From Lachnospiraceae bacterium (GTDB lineage: Bacteria > Bacillota > Clostridia > Lachnospirales > Lachnospiraceae): a stretch of DNA of 64,000 nucleotides. A model generated the notes under the pieces. The model did not search any database. It saw only the letters and a list, made by a program, of their open reading frames with translations, and was not told the DNA's origin. The stretch lies in NCBI GenBank assembly GCA_017479935.1, contig JAFVBO010000119.1, positions 1 to 64,000 on the forward strand, written 5' to 3'. Position numbers and translations under genes: made by a program. Positions 1 through 8,229 of this stretch are shown piece after piece (within the stretch, counting starts at the first letter, position 1; each line of letters starts with the position of its first letter).

Positions 1-6
1 AAACAG

Positions 7-111
7 ACCCGTCCCCTGTCACAAAGAGACCCGTCCCCTGTCACACACAGGCCCGTCCCCTGTCACACACAGGCCCGTCCCCTGTCACACTCAGGCCCGT
101 CCCCTGTCACA
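7..111. repeat. Five direct repeats, exact 22-bp period
   Basis: A core reading CCCGTCCCCTGTCACA recurs five times with starts exactly 22 bases apart (about 7, 29, 51, 73, 95). The first two cores are preceded by A and the last three by G; the linkers vary slightly. The array may continue beyond the window edge. Similar GGGGACGG-type tandem motifs occur between genes in many Firmicutes, sometimes near Y1 transposases, but no transposase is visible here. It lies downstream of the flavoprotein gene, which ends at 190 on the minus strand. Confidence 0.85.
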
Positions 112-189
112 CTCTGTCAGATTTTCAGAACTTGGCGGCCGGGAGGAAGGGAGCCTCCCGACCTGTTATTGAGAAGAAGGGGGATTGCT

Positions 190-2166
190 TTATTCTTCGC
201 CGGCAGCAGTCTTCACAGACGTGATGTCCATGGTCATGGTACGGCCGCAGGCAATGCCAGGGATCAGGCAAGGATAGTTGTTGTAGAAGAAACCACCGGA
301 GCAGTCGCCAGCTACGTACAGGCCTTCCACAACGCTCTTGTCCTTGCGGGTAGCCTGAGCCTTTTCGTTGGTCAGGATGCCCTGTTCGGTGGTTAAGAGG
401 CAAGCACCCATCCAGAAGGCGTAGAACGGGCCGTTGCGGAGTTCGCTTAAGCGGTATGCGGGCTTGCCGAAGTCGACATCTTCCTGCATGTCATACAGCT
501 CGTTGTAACGGGCACAGGTGGCCAGGAAATTCTCTTTTGCCTGTCCTTCAAAGCCCATCATGTCGGCCAGCTCATCCAGGCTGTCCGCCTTGAAGCCAAG
601 GCCGCGCTCCACCTGGCGGTCGAACTGCTGCAGCACGCGGTCCGCACCATTACGGGTCTGCGCGGAGCAGCCGATCGTGTGGAAGCGGCGCACGTCGTCC
701 GGAAGGTGCGAATCGAAGACGGAGGCGTAGACATGACCGGGCTGATTGTAAGCCGCATACAGGATGTTGTCGTAGGTACCGGATTCGCAGGCGAAACGTT
801 CGCCGTTGCGGTTGACTTTCAGGAACGGCTGGGAACCTAAGTTAAACTGTCCGTTGTCAGACGGGAAGTAGAAGTTGCCTTCCTCGGTCATGATGTAACC
901 GGCATCCTGACCGGCGGGAAGAATACCACGGTCAAAGAGCATGGGAGCCGGCTCGGGCTGCAGCTCTGCACCGACCCACATGGCGGCCTTGATGCCATCG
1001 CCCTGGTTGGTGGCGGAGCAGACGTTGCAGGTGATGACGGAGGAACCCATGGGGTCTAAGGCCTGCATCATCTGGGGGTTCGCGGGGTATCCGCCGGTGG
1101 TCAGGATCACGCCTTTATTCGCCACGATGCGGATGTATTCGCCGGTATCGGTCTTCTCGGCAATCAGGCCGCAGACACGGTCGCCGTCCTGTTCCAGCTT
1201 GATCAGCTTGGTGTTGAAGTCAATGGCATATCCACGGTTTTCCATGTACTTCTGGAAAGCATCGTTGCGGTTGCGGACACCGCGGCTTCTCCAGGTGTGC
1301 TCGACCATCGGGAAGAAATAGCCGCTGTCATCCTCTGCCGGCCAGGAGGCTTCCTCGCCAACCGTAGGATTGCAGGTGGCATCCGGATCGCTTTCTGCGT
1401 AGGCGCGGACGACCAGCTCGTGCATGTCGGCGGATTCGTTAAACCAGGTGTTGAACACTTTCATATTGCATTTGCCGGAGGAGTACTTCTGCAGCTCTCT
1501 TCTCATGCGGGCGCGGTCTAACGGTTCTGCTCCGGCGTTCTTCATGGCGGAGGAGTCTGCCGCGGCGTACCAGCCTCTGGCGCGGGCAGTGGAATTGACC
1601 TTTTCAATCAGACGGAAATCATAGCCTTTCTCGGCCGCATAGGCAGCAGCAGCCAGACCGCCGGCACCGGCGCCAACAATGACGATGTCCGTGGTCCAGG
1701 TATCGACGATTTCTTCCTCGGGGATTTCCGGAGCGTAGCCAAGCCATGCCGGAGGAACATCCTCGGAAGTAGGGTTTTCGATCGTGATACGTTCGATTTC
1801 GCCCTTCGCCTGCGCGATGCAGAGTTTCACTGCCTGCTTGATGGCGCGGGTGGTAACGGTAGCGCCGCCGATGGCGTCCAGATCATCGATCGGCATCATC
1901 TTCAGCATTTCAGCAAAAGGCTGAGCGGCTGCCTGGCCGACGCCTTCGCTTTCTCCGTCATCCACGACCTGGATGTCCGTGATGCTCTTTTCGTCAAACG
2001 TACAGGTGACAATAATGCGGCCGACACCCTTGGCTTCTGCCTGATAGGTACCGGGGGTATAGATGGCTTCCTCGCCGTCTGCCAGGACATTCAGACCGCT
2101 CATGGCAGCCAGAGTGGTGGCGCCGGCAAGGCTCTTTAAAAAGTTGCGTCTGCTGACTTCTTTCAT
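190..2166 (-). CDS. Tat-exported FMN-binding / FAD-dependent reductase (fumarate or urocanate reductase-like)
   Basis: This 658-residue flavoprotein probably works outside the membrane, passing electrons to an organic acceptor. Residues 1-30 carry a twin-arginine signal (SRRNFLK, then a hydrophobic stretch). Residues 35-120 match an FMN_bind domain with the attachment motif GGAT near Thr103, where FMN would be covalently linked. From about 158 an FAD_binding_2 fold starts with GAGAGG (165-170), and near the C-terminus GLYVAGDCSGG is the second FAD motif. The domain order matches soluble extracellular flavin reductases such as urocanate and fumarate reductases; the substrate cannot be read from sequence. 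AAAGGAG precedes the ATG by seven bases. It stands alone, with a -10-like TATACT at 2241-2236 and a poor -35. Confidence 0.85.
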   Translation of the reverse strand: MKEVSRRNFLKSLAGATTLAAMSGLNVLADGEEAIYTPGTYQAEAKGVGRIIVTCTFDEKSITDIQVVDDGESEGVGQAAAQPFAEMLKMMPIDDLDAIGGATVTTRAIKQAVKLCIAQAKGEIERITIENPTSEDVPPAWLGYAPEIPEEEIVDTWTTDIVIVGAGAGGLAAAAYAAEKGYDFRLIEKVNSTARARGWYAAADSSAMKNAGAEPLDRARMRRELQKYSSGKCNMKVFNTWFNESADMHELVVRAYAESDPDATCNPTVGEEASWPAEDDSGYFFPMVEHTWRSRGVRNRNDAFQKYMENRGYAIDFNTKLIKLEQDGDRVCGLIAEKTDTGEYIRIVANKGVILTTGGYPANPQMMQALDPMGSSVITCNVCSATNQGDGIKAAMWVGAELQPEPAPMLFDRGILPAGQDAGYIMTEEGNFYFPSDNGQFNLGSQPFLKVNRNGERFACESGTYDNILYAAYNQPGHVYASVFDSHLPDDVRRFHTIGCSAQTRNGADRVLQQFDRQVERGLGFKADSLDELADMMGFEGQAKENFLATCARYNELYDMQEDVDFGKPAYRLSELRNGPFYAFWMGACLLTTEQGILTNEKAQATRKDKSVVEGLYVAGDCSGGFFYNNYPCLIPGIACGRTMTMDITSVKTAAGEE

Positions 2167-2273
2167 AATGATACTCCTTTCTGCGTTTCCATTAGACCGG
2201 CATCGGTGCGCCGGAATGTGATTCTAACTACTAGCAGTATAATTCGGAGCATAAACGGTTACCATCTAAAAAA

Positions 2274-2408
2274 CTCTTAAGAGATCTGAATTGGAAAAGC
2301 ATAATAGACAAAAAACAGGCCCCTTGCAGGGCCTGTCGTTGACTAAAAGAGCAAAAGAGATTAAGAGTACTTAAGATTCCAACGAAACGATTAAGAGTTT
2401 CCTTAATC
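2274..2408. promoter_or_regulatory. Cluster of TTAAGAG inverted repeats
   Basis: Three related palindromic sites lie between the flavoprotein promoter and the regulator gene: CTCTTAAGAG (2274-2283, perfect palindrome), GATTAAG-N4-CTTAAGATT (from 2359) and GATTAAG-N6-CTTAATC (2389-2408). The first sits just upstream of the weak -35 region of the flavoprotein gene. A plausible binder is the adjacent OmpR-type regulator, but no data here show that. Confidence 0.4.
2309..2336 (-). terminator. Rho-independent terminator of the 2418-3113 regulator
   Basis: On the minus strand an 8-bp GC-rich stem (ACAGGCCC/GGGCCTGT, loop about 6) is followed by TTTTTTG. It lies 80 bases past the regulator stop codon. 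Confidence 0.8.
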
Positions 2409-2417
2409 TTTGGCTGG

Positions 2418-3113
2418 TTATGCTTCTGCCGGAAACTCTAAAATATAGCCTTTTCCCCATACGCTTTTTAAGTAAACCGGATTGGCGGGATCCGGCTCGA
2501 TTTTGGCGCGGAGGTTATGGATATGTACCTGGACGGTGCGGGTGTCGCCCAAGGGGTCTTTCCCCCAGATGTTCCGGTAAATATCATCACCGGAGAGATA
2601 GGTGCCGCGATGGGAGAGCAGGTAGGATAAGATGCGGTATTCCATCTCGGACAGGCGAATATACTTCCCTTTAATGGAGACCTGGCGGGATTCCGCGTCC
2701 AGAAAGAATTGAGATTCGACAGGGGCCGCGCTTCGGCTGGCCTCTGTATCAAGCTGGACGCGGCGCAGGTTCGCCTGGATTTTGGCCAACAGCACCTTAT
2801 TGTCAAACGGCTTGGTGATAAAATCGTCGCCGCCCATCTGTAGGGCGCGGATCATGGTGTCGGAATCGTCTAAGGCGCTGCAGAAGATAATCGGGCACCG
2901 ATGCCAGGTGCGAAGCGTGTGGCACAGATCAATGCCGTTCGTGTCCGGGAGCAGAATATCCATGATGATGAGATCGAACATGCCGCGGGCATAATTTAAG
3001 GCTTCCGCGCCGTTTTTTGCACAGGTAACCTGGTAGATTTTCTGGCTTTCCAGGTAAAAGCGGGTGATATCGGATATCGCTTTATCATCTTCAATAAGTA
3101 AAATATAGGTCAA
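2418..3113 (-). CDS. OmpR/PhoB-family response regulator
   Basis: A DNA-binding regulator of 231 residues. The receiver domain has acidic residues Glu8-Asp10, phospho-acceptor Asp52 (IIMDILLPD) and Lys101 (TKPF). The C-terminal half is a winged helix (SEMEYRILSYLL, then VQVHIHNLRAKIE, ending KGYILEF). I chose the TTG start at 3113 because GTGGAGGT lies five bases upstream and the domain begins directly at TYILLIEDD; an ATG 16 codons earlier has no ribosome-binding site. It is divergent from the histidine kinase at 3343, its likely partner. Targets may include the flavoprotein gene next door. Confidence 0.9.
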   Translation of the reverse strand: MTYILLIEDDKAISDITRFYLESQKIYQVTCAKNGAEALNYARGMFDLIIMDILLPDTNGIDLCHTLRTWHRCPIIFCSALDDSDTMIRALQMGGDDFITKPFDNKVLLAKIQANLRRVQLDTEASRSAAPVESQFFLDAESRQVSIKGKYIRLSEMEYRILSYLLSHRGTYLSGDDIYRNIWGKDPLGDTRTVQVHIHNLRAKIEPDPANPVYLKSVWGKGYILEFPAEA

Positions 3114-3262
3114 GGCATACCTCCACTTTAATACTCCATAAGAAGGTTGGGAGAAGAGCAAACAAAGAGCCTAAGGATGTTTGCCTGCGGCAATAGCTTC
3201 GGGCAGGAAGAGTTTGACTTGTGAGTTGTCTCCCGCAGGGGTTTTGTGATATCATAAGGTTG

Positions 3263-3290
3263 TTGAAAGGGATACTTTATCTGATATTAT
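3263..3290 (+). promoter_or_regulatory. Likely promoter of the histidine kinase
   Basis: TTGAAA (3263-3268), a 16-bp spacer and TATTAT (3285-3290), about 50 bases upstream of the kinase start codon. Confidence 0.45.
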
Positions 3291-3342
3291 AGCAGATTTT
3301 TGAGCGATTTGGCAAGAAACATAAAGAAAGGAAGCAGGAAAA

Positions 3343-4920
3343 ATGAAAAGAAAGTCATTTTGGCTGACACTGTTGATCAGCCTGCTCTTGTCCGCCGCGA
3401 TCGGGACGGTGCTGTTTTCCCTGGATCGTTTAGAGCCGACCGCTATCAGCGCGGCAGCCTGGGATTCGATCGCTAAGGTGGGGGAAATGCTTCCGTTGAT
3501 CGGTATGACCATCATTGTGGCTTTGGGATTGTATACATTTTCTCTCTTCTGCTTTAAGCCGCAGGAAACCTATTTGCGTGAGTTTCTGATTTTTCAGGGG
3601 GTTATTCTTTTAAGATACATGATGTGGTATCTTCGCCTGTTTCCTTTGTCCTGGGAAGTCAGGCGATGGATCTCCCCGGCTATCACTTGGACGATCGCTC
3701 TTCTGATCCTGAAAATATCAGTGCTGCTTTCCGGAACCAGGCTGTCCGGCTTTTGGAAGAAGGCGTTGTCCTGGCCGTGGCTGCTGATCTGGGGTACCGT
3801 TCTGTTTCTTCTCTGGCCGCAGGAGGGAACCAGCAGGCATTTTCGCAATCTGACTGTCTTTTTGATCAGTCTGGTGTTTCTGTGCCAGGGAAGCTCCCAA
3901 AAAGAACGCGGCGTGCGGTGGTGTCTGGCTGGGATGGTGATCCTGCTGGGCGTCTATTATTCTATGATTGCCAACTATTTTGTGGAACAGCACAATCCGC
4001 TGTTTTACTACCTCAACCGTCTGTATTTTATCGATGTTCCCTTTATTTTAGGCACCATGGTCTGCGTGAACAGTAAGTTTGCCTGGGCATTCACGGAAAA
4101 GGAGAGGCTAAGCGCCAACTTAGAGGAAATGGTGGAGGAGCGAACGCGGCAGATCGAGGAATTGCAGGCAGAACGCCACAGCATGATTACGAACATTTTT
4201 CATGATCTGAGAACCCCGCTCTTTGTAATCGGCAATGGCCTGGAGGTGTTGGAAAGCAATCCGGAGGTTCTCCCGGAGATGCTGCCGATCTTGCAGCAAC
4301 GGAGCCATTTCGCAAAGGAGCTCACGGAGGATCTGTTTTTGTTGATCAAGCTGCAGGACGGCAAAGTGGTGCTAAGTCAGCAGCGGGTTCCGCTGTCGGA
4401 TATAGTGTCGTCCTTAAGCAGCTCGCTTCCGGAAATTGTGGCGAGGCCGGATATGACCGTGATTTCGCATGTAGAGCCGGATTTGTTTGTATGGGGGGAT
4501 CCCATCCGGCTGCAGCAGATTTTCCAGAACCTGATCCTGAACGCGGTTCACTATACGCCGGAAGGCGGACGTGTGGAGATTGTGGCGTGTCGGAAGGGGG
4601 AGGAATATCTGGCGGATTCTCAGGCGGGAGAGCTTGATGATCGGAAGGGAAATCTTTTAGCAAGCCAGAACAGAGAGGATCTGGAGGGGGATGGCACTTG
4701 TGTGGTTTCCATCAAGGACAGCGGCACAGGCATTTCCGAGGAGGACGCCGCCCATATATTTGAGCGATATTTTCACACGAACGAGAGCCATAAGCATGAC
4801 TCTTCCGGGCTGGGCCTGACCATCGCCCGGGAGTTGGTGAACCTGCACCACGGGCAGATTTCCTTTACAAGCGCACCCGGGGAAGGCACCACCTTTACGG
4901 TGGAGCTGCCGTTGTGCTAG
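3343..4920 (+). CDS. Multi-pass membrane sensor histidine kinase
   Basis: A 525-residue sensor kinase. The N-terminal half has about seven hydrophobic segments between residues 8 and 245, with an extracytoplasmic stretch after the first, reminiscent of 7TM-type sensors. A short coiled coil (255-280) leads to the HisKA box NIFHDLRTPL with His287. The ATPase part shows the N box (FQNLILNAVHYTPEGG), DSGTGI and GLGLTIARELVNLHHG. A Gly/Asp-rich insert of about 30 residues sits between the N and G1 boxes. GAAAGGAAGC precedes the ATG. It is divergent from the OmpR-type regulator at 2418-3113 and probably phosphorylates it. The signal is unknown. Confidence 0.88.
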   Translation: MKRKSFWLTLLISLLLSAAIGTVLFSLDRLEPTAISAAAWDSIAKVGEMLPLIGMTIIVALGLYTFSLFCFKPQETYLREFLIFQGVILLRYMMWYLRLFPLSWEVRRWISPAITWTIALLILKISVLLSGTRLSGFWKKALSWPWLLIWGTVLFLLWPQEGTSRHFRNLTVFLISLVFLCQGSSQKERGVRWCLAGMVILLGVYYSMIANYFVEQHNPLFYYLNRLYFIDVPFILGTMVCVNSKFAWAFTEKERLSANLEEMVEERTRQIEELQAERHSMITNIFHDLRTPLFVIGNGLEVLESNPEVLPEMLPILQQRSHFAKELTEDLFLLIKLQDGKVVLSQQRVPLSDIVSSLSSSLPEIVARPDMTVISHVEPDLFVWGDPIRLQQIFQNLILNAVHYTPEGGRVEIVACRKGEEYLADSQAGELDDRKGNLLASQNREDLEGDGTCVVSIKDSGTGISEEDAAHIFERYFHTNESHKHDSSGLGLTIARELVNLHHGQISFTSAPGEGTTFTVELPLC

Positions 4921-4988
4921 GATTTTGCAAGGATATTGGCCTCGGGTGCAGGCAAAGGCGAGAAAAGAGTGAATGCCTGCGCTTTCCC

Positions 4989-5017
4989 TTGCGGCGGGGG
5001 GCGTGTTGTGGTATTCT
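4989..5017 (+). promoter_or_regulatory. Likely promoter of the GDPD gene
   Basis: TTGCGG (4989-4994), a 17-bp spacer, TATTCT (5012-5017), about 35 bases before the start codon at 5052. Confidence 0.45.
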
Positions 5018-5051
5018 TGAGAGGCTATCAAGCATATAGGGAGGTAGAAAA

Positions 5052-6032
5052 ATGAAGAAAGGCTGGAAAATTTTCTTGAGCATTTTGGCCGTGCTGGTCG
5101 TGTTTTTTGTGATGATCAACGTGATCCCGCCCAAGAAGGTGCTGGAGGACAATCCCTTTGTCAAGGAAGAGGGAGCTCTTCCCATGATCGCGGCGCACCG
5201 GGGCGGCGGCGTCAGCAATCCGGAGAATACGCTGATGGCGTATCGGGCGGCTGTGAATGAGTTTCACATTCAGGTGTGTGAGACGGATGTGTGGATGACG
5301 TCGGACGGGCATCTGGTGTACAGCCATGACGGATCCATCAACCGCATGGCCTGCAAGGAAGGGGAGCCGGAGGTGATCATCGCGGAGCACACCCTGGAAG
5401 AATTGAAGCAGTATAACATGGGCTATAATTTTGTTGACCCTGACACGGGAGAATACCCCTACCGCGATGTGCCGCAGGAAAAGCTGCAGGAGATGGGCCT
5501 CCAGATCCTGGAGTTTCATGAGCTGATGGAAGAGTTCTATGATACCCACAAGGATCTGCTCTTTATCGTGGAGATCAAGGATGGCGGCGAGACGGGCTTT
5601 CGCGCGGCCAATATGATCGAGGAGACACTGGACAAACAGTTCCCGGATTACAAGCACAACATCGTGATTGGGACATTCCACCCGGAAATCGAGGAAGATC
5701 TGCGAAACAATCACCCGGCGCTTTATCGCGGTGCATCCACGGCCGGTGCGGCGGAATTTATCATCACGCAGCTCCTGCATGTCAACCTGTTTTCCGGCGT
5801 AGAGTTTACCTGTCTGCAGATTCCGCTGGCCTATGACATCAAGGGTATTCATCTGGACCTGACCTGGCAGACGTACATCAACCGGGCGCACCGGAAGAAC
5901 ATCGCCGTTCAGTACTGGACGATCAACGATGAGGACGAGATGCGCATGTTGATTGAAAAGGGTGTGGATGCCATCATGACCGACAACCCGAAGCTCCTGA
6001 GGAAGGTGTTAGAGGAGTATGCGAAAAAGTAA
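5052..6032 (+). CDS. Membrane-anchored glycerophosphodiester phosphodiesterase
   Basis: Predicted to hydrolyse glycerophosphodiesters to glycerol 3-phosphate and an alcohol. One N-terminal membrane segment (about residues 6-24) would place the 300-residue catalytic domain outside. GDPD signature residues are present: His49-Arg50 in AAHRGG, NPENT, the metal ligands in CETDV (Glu77, Asp79) and His92 in YSHDG, with the C-terminal TDNP block typical of the fold. The start has GGGAGGT upstream. It stands alone between a kinase gene and a convergent kinase gene, so a role in lipid or teichoic acid turnover is inference from the family. Confidence 0.9.
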   Translation: MKKGWKIFLSILAVLVVFFVMINVIPPKKVLEDNPFVKEEGALPMIAAHRGGGVSNPENTLMAYRAAVNEFHIQVCETDVWMTSDGHLVYSHDGSINRMACKEGEPEVIIAEHTLEELKQYNMGYNFVDPDTGEYPYRDVPQEKLQEMGLQILEFHELMEEFYDTHKDLLFIVEIKDGGETGFRAANMIEETLDKQFPDYKHNIVIGTFHPEIEEDLRNNHPALYRGASTAGAAEFIITQLLHVNLFSGVEFTCLQIPLAYDIKGIHLDLTWQTYINRAHRKNIAVQYWTINDEDEMRMLIEKGVDAIMTDNPKLLRKVLEEYAKK

Positions 6033-6035
6033 TAA

Positions 6036-6092
6036 TTCAGCACAGCCTGCAAGAGGAAATGAAAAATGCCTGCTTGCAGGACCTGTGCTGAA
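6036..6092. other. Long hairpin between convergent genes
   Basis: TTCAGCACAG-CCTGCAAG pairs with CTTGCAGG-A-CCTGTGCTGAA around a 19-base loop, four bases after the GDPD stop and before the stop of the minus-strand kinase. It probably ends transcription from one or both sides, though no strong T-run follows. Its ends resemble the terminal repeats of the element at 10243-10423 (see findings). Confidence 0.55.
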
Positions 6093-6105
6093 GAAATGTT
6101 CATTA

Positions 6106-7317
6106 TCACCCCAAAGGTAATGTCGTATGGAAAGAAATCATCCCTTCCTTCGGCGTGGTGGCCCACACCTTCCCGCCGTGTTCTTCGACGATGGTTTTTG
6201 CGATGGCGAGGCCCAGACCGTAGCTGCCGTTACGGCTGCGGGAGGGGTCGAGGCGCAAAAAGCGGTCGTAGAGGCGCTCCAGGTCCTTTTCGTGAATGGG
6301 ATCGGAGGGGTTTGTGACGGTCAGGCGCAGGTGCCGGAAATCCTGTTTTTGCAGGGACACGGTGACGGTGCTCCCGGGCGGCGCGTACTTACCGGCATTG
6401 TCTAAATAGATATCGATCAGGCGGCGAAGCTTTGTTTCGTCGCCTTCTGTTTTTAAGCCCTTTTCGATCTGTGTCTCTAAAGTCAGCTTCTTTTCATAAA
6501 AGACCGGCTCGTAGGGAAGGAGAGTTTCCTCCAGCAGATCCGAAAAATCGACCGTCTGTAAGGAGATGGGCGATGCGCCGGCATCGCTTCTGGCCAGGGT
6601 CAGCATGTTCTCTAAGAGGGAGCGCATCTGTCTGGCGGTGACCAGGATGTTGGATGCAAACGTGGCCTTGTTTTCCTGCGGGATCTGTGGGGAGGATAAG
6701 AGCTCCGCGTTTGTCAGGATGACCGTGAGAGGCGTTTTCAGCTCGTGGGAGGCGTCGGCCACAAAGCGTTTTTGCTCTTCCCAGGATTTTTCCACAGGTC
6801 GGATGGCCCATTTGGCAAGAAAGAAGCTGAGCGCGAGGAAGCCGAGAAAGCTGACGCCGCCGATAAGGAGAAGCAGGCGCAGGAGATTTTGCAGCGTCTT
6901 TTGCTCGCTGGTGATATCCACGAAGATCAGGTAGTCCTTCAGCGTGTTGGACAGACGATAGTAGCGCAGGTTATAATCCGAAAGAACGCCGTAGCTGCGG
7001 CTGTCCGCGGAGGCCGCCTTGGCGACTTCCAGCAGGAATTCCTTGTCGGAAAGATCGAAGTTTCCGTCGCTGATGGCCAGAACGGTTCCGAAGCGGGTGA
7101 TCTCCAGAATGAAGTAGGGGAGGTTGACCTCGTCGGAGCCAATGACAAGCGTGTTTTGCTGCAGAGGGTCCAAGGCGATGGACTGCATGCGCTGCAGGCA
7201 CTGCTTCTCCAGGCTGGAGCGCGTGAAGGCGTAAATCGTTCCCAGTATAATGCAGATCATCAGCATGACCGTGACCATGTTGATGAGGACGAACTTATGA
7301 CGAAGACGTTTTAACAT
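6106..7317 (-). CDS. Sensor histidine kinase (CssS/BaeS-like architecture)
   Basis: A 403-residue kinase with two membrane segments (about 10-31 and 147-167) flanking a 110-residue extracytoplasmic sensor region. After the second segment come a short HAMP-like linker, HisKA (FVADASHELKTPLTV, His191), the N box (DIYLDNAGKYAPP) and the G box (YGLGLAIAKTIVEEHGG). It lies 55 bases downstream of its response regulator in the same minus-strand operon. Because the operon is divergent from an HtrA protease with shared tandem boxes between them, a role in sensing misfolded secreted protein is likely but inferred. Confidence 0.9.
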   Translation of the reverse strand: MLKRLRHKFVLINMVTVMLMICIILGTIYAFTRSSLEKQCLQRMQSIALDPLQQNTLVIGSDEVNLPYFILEITRFGTVLAISDGNFDLSDKEFLLEVAKAASADSRSYGVLSDYNLRYYRLSNTLKDYLIFVDITSEQKTLQNLLRLLLLIGGVSFLGFLALSFFLAKWAIRPVEKSWEEQKRFVADASHELKTPLTVILTNAELLSSPQIPQENKATFASNILVTARQMRSLLENMLTLARSDAGASPISLQTVDFSDLLEETLLPYEPVFYEKKLTLETQIEKGLKTEGDETKLRRLIDIYLDNAGKYAPPGSTVTVSLQKQDFRHLRLTVTNPSDPIHEKDLERLYDRFLRLDPSRSRNGSYGLGLAIAKTIVEEHGGKVWATTPKEGMISFHTTLPLG

Positions 7318-7372
7318 GATACCTCCAGGTGAAATATAGGAAATTTTTCATCAGGCGCCAGGCGATTTTCAC

Positions 7373-8044
7373 TTAAGCGGAGACTTCCAGGTGATAGCCA
7401 AGGCGCCGGACCGATACGATTTTCACGTTGGAGTGAATACCGGTCAGCTTTTTCCGCAGGAAACCAATGTAAACTTCCACGGTGTTTTCCGTGGCGTCCG
7501 AATCAAACCCCCAGACCTTCGTGAACAGGGCATCCTTGGAGGTGTTTCGGGAGGGATCGGACAGCAGAATCCGCATGACGTCGTACTCCCGGGCGGACAG
7601 GCGGACGCTGTGGTCGCCGCACAGGAGCATGCCGGAGGACAGATCCAGGCTGGTGTTCCCGAAGCTCAGCTGATTGACCTGGTTTCCGGTCCTGCGAAGG
7701 AGGGCATGGATGCAGGCCAGCAGCTCTCTTGAGTCGAAGGGCTTGGTCAGGTAGTAATCCGCTCCGGAGTTTAAGCCCTCCACGCGGTCCATGAGCTCCG
7801 ACTTGGCAGTGAGCATCAGGATGGGGAAGGACAGATGCCGGGTGCGGACCTGCTTGGCTACCTGATAGCCGTTTAGTCCGGGCATCATGACATCTAAAAC
7901 CATCAGGTCGTAGACACCGGAGAGCGCGTATTCCAGGCCGGTCAGACCATCGTAGGCGACATCCGCCTCAAAGCCTGAGGCTTTGACAAGGGTTTGGATG
8001 GAGTCGGCCAGAAGCTGGTCGTCTTCTATGATTAAAAGTTTCAT
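7373..8044 (-). CDS. OmpR-family response regulator (CssR-like by context)
   Basis: A 223-residue regulator. The receiver domain has Glu7-Asp9, phospho-acceptor Asp51 (LMVLDVMMPG) and Lys101 (LTKPFD). The winged helix spans about 125-220 and ends with VRRLGYHLE. It is the first gene of an operon with the kinase at 6106-7317. Its upstream region, shared with htrA, carries two pairs of 11-bp-spaced tandem hexamers, the spacing expected for OmpR/PhoB dimers. On the minus strand a TATAAT lies about 45 bases before the start codon, close to one pair of boxes, so self-regulation is plausible. Confidence 0.92.
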   Translation of the reverse strand: MKLLIIEDDQLLADSIQTLVKASGFEADVAYDGLTGLEYALSGVYDLMVLDVMMPGLNGYQVAKQVRTRHLSFPILMLTAKSELMDRVEGLNSGADYYLTKPFDSRELLACIHALLRRTGNQVNQLSFGNTSLDLSSGMLLCGDHSVRLSAREYDVMRILLSDPSRNTSKDALFTKVWGFDSDATENTVEVYIGFLRKKLTGIHSNVKIVSVRRLGYHLEVSA

Positions 8045-8106
8045 GTATTAGAAGTCCTTTCCAGGGCGTGTGATAATCTCTGCTTTATTATAATACCATT
8101 TGACGC

Positions 8107-8153
8107 TGAAAAGAAGATGAAAATGCAACGGCTGTTTTTCAGTTTCCTTTCAG
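8107..8153. promoter_or_regulatory. Two pairs of 11-bp-spaced boxes between the regulator and htrA
   Basis: TGAAAA occurs at 8107-8112 and 8118-8123, and TTTCAG at 8137-8142 and 8148-8153. Each pair has an exact 11-bp period and the two pairs point in opposite directions (TGAAAA is TTTTCA on the other strand). This is the geometry of OmpR/PhoB-type tandem sites. One pair sits at the minus-strand promoter of the regulator operon and the other upstream of htrA. Confidence 0.6.
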
Positions 8154-8229
8154 CTTGATCTGGTAGAGTATCTCAAATATGCAGGGGTGTAGTCTACCCT
8201 GGCGCAAGAAGATGGAAAGGAATGCGAAA

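Noticed and set aside
7-111. Possible CRISPR array
   Set aside because: The spacers would be only about six bases and nearly identical; there are no cas genes.
5028-5891. Open frame of 287 codons antisense to the GDPD gene
   Set aside because: It lies entirely opposite a gene with clear family motifs and shows no recognisable protein features.
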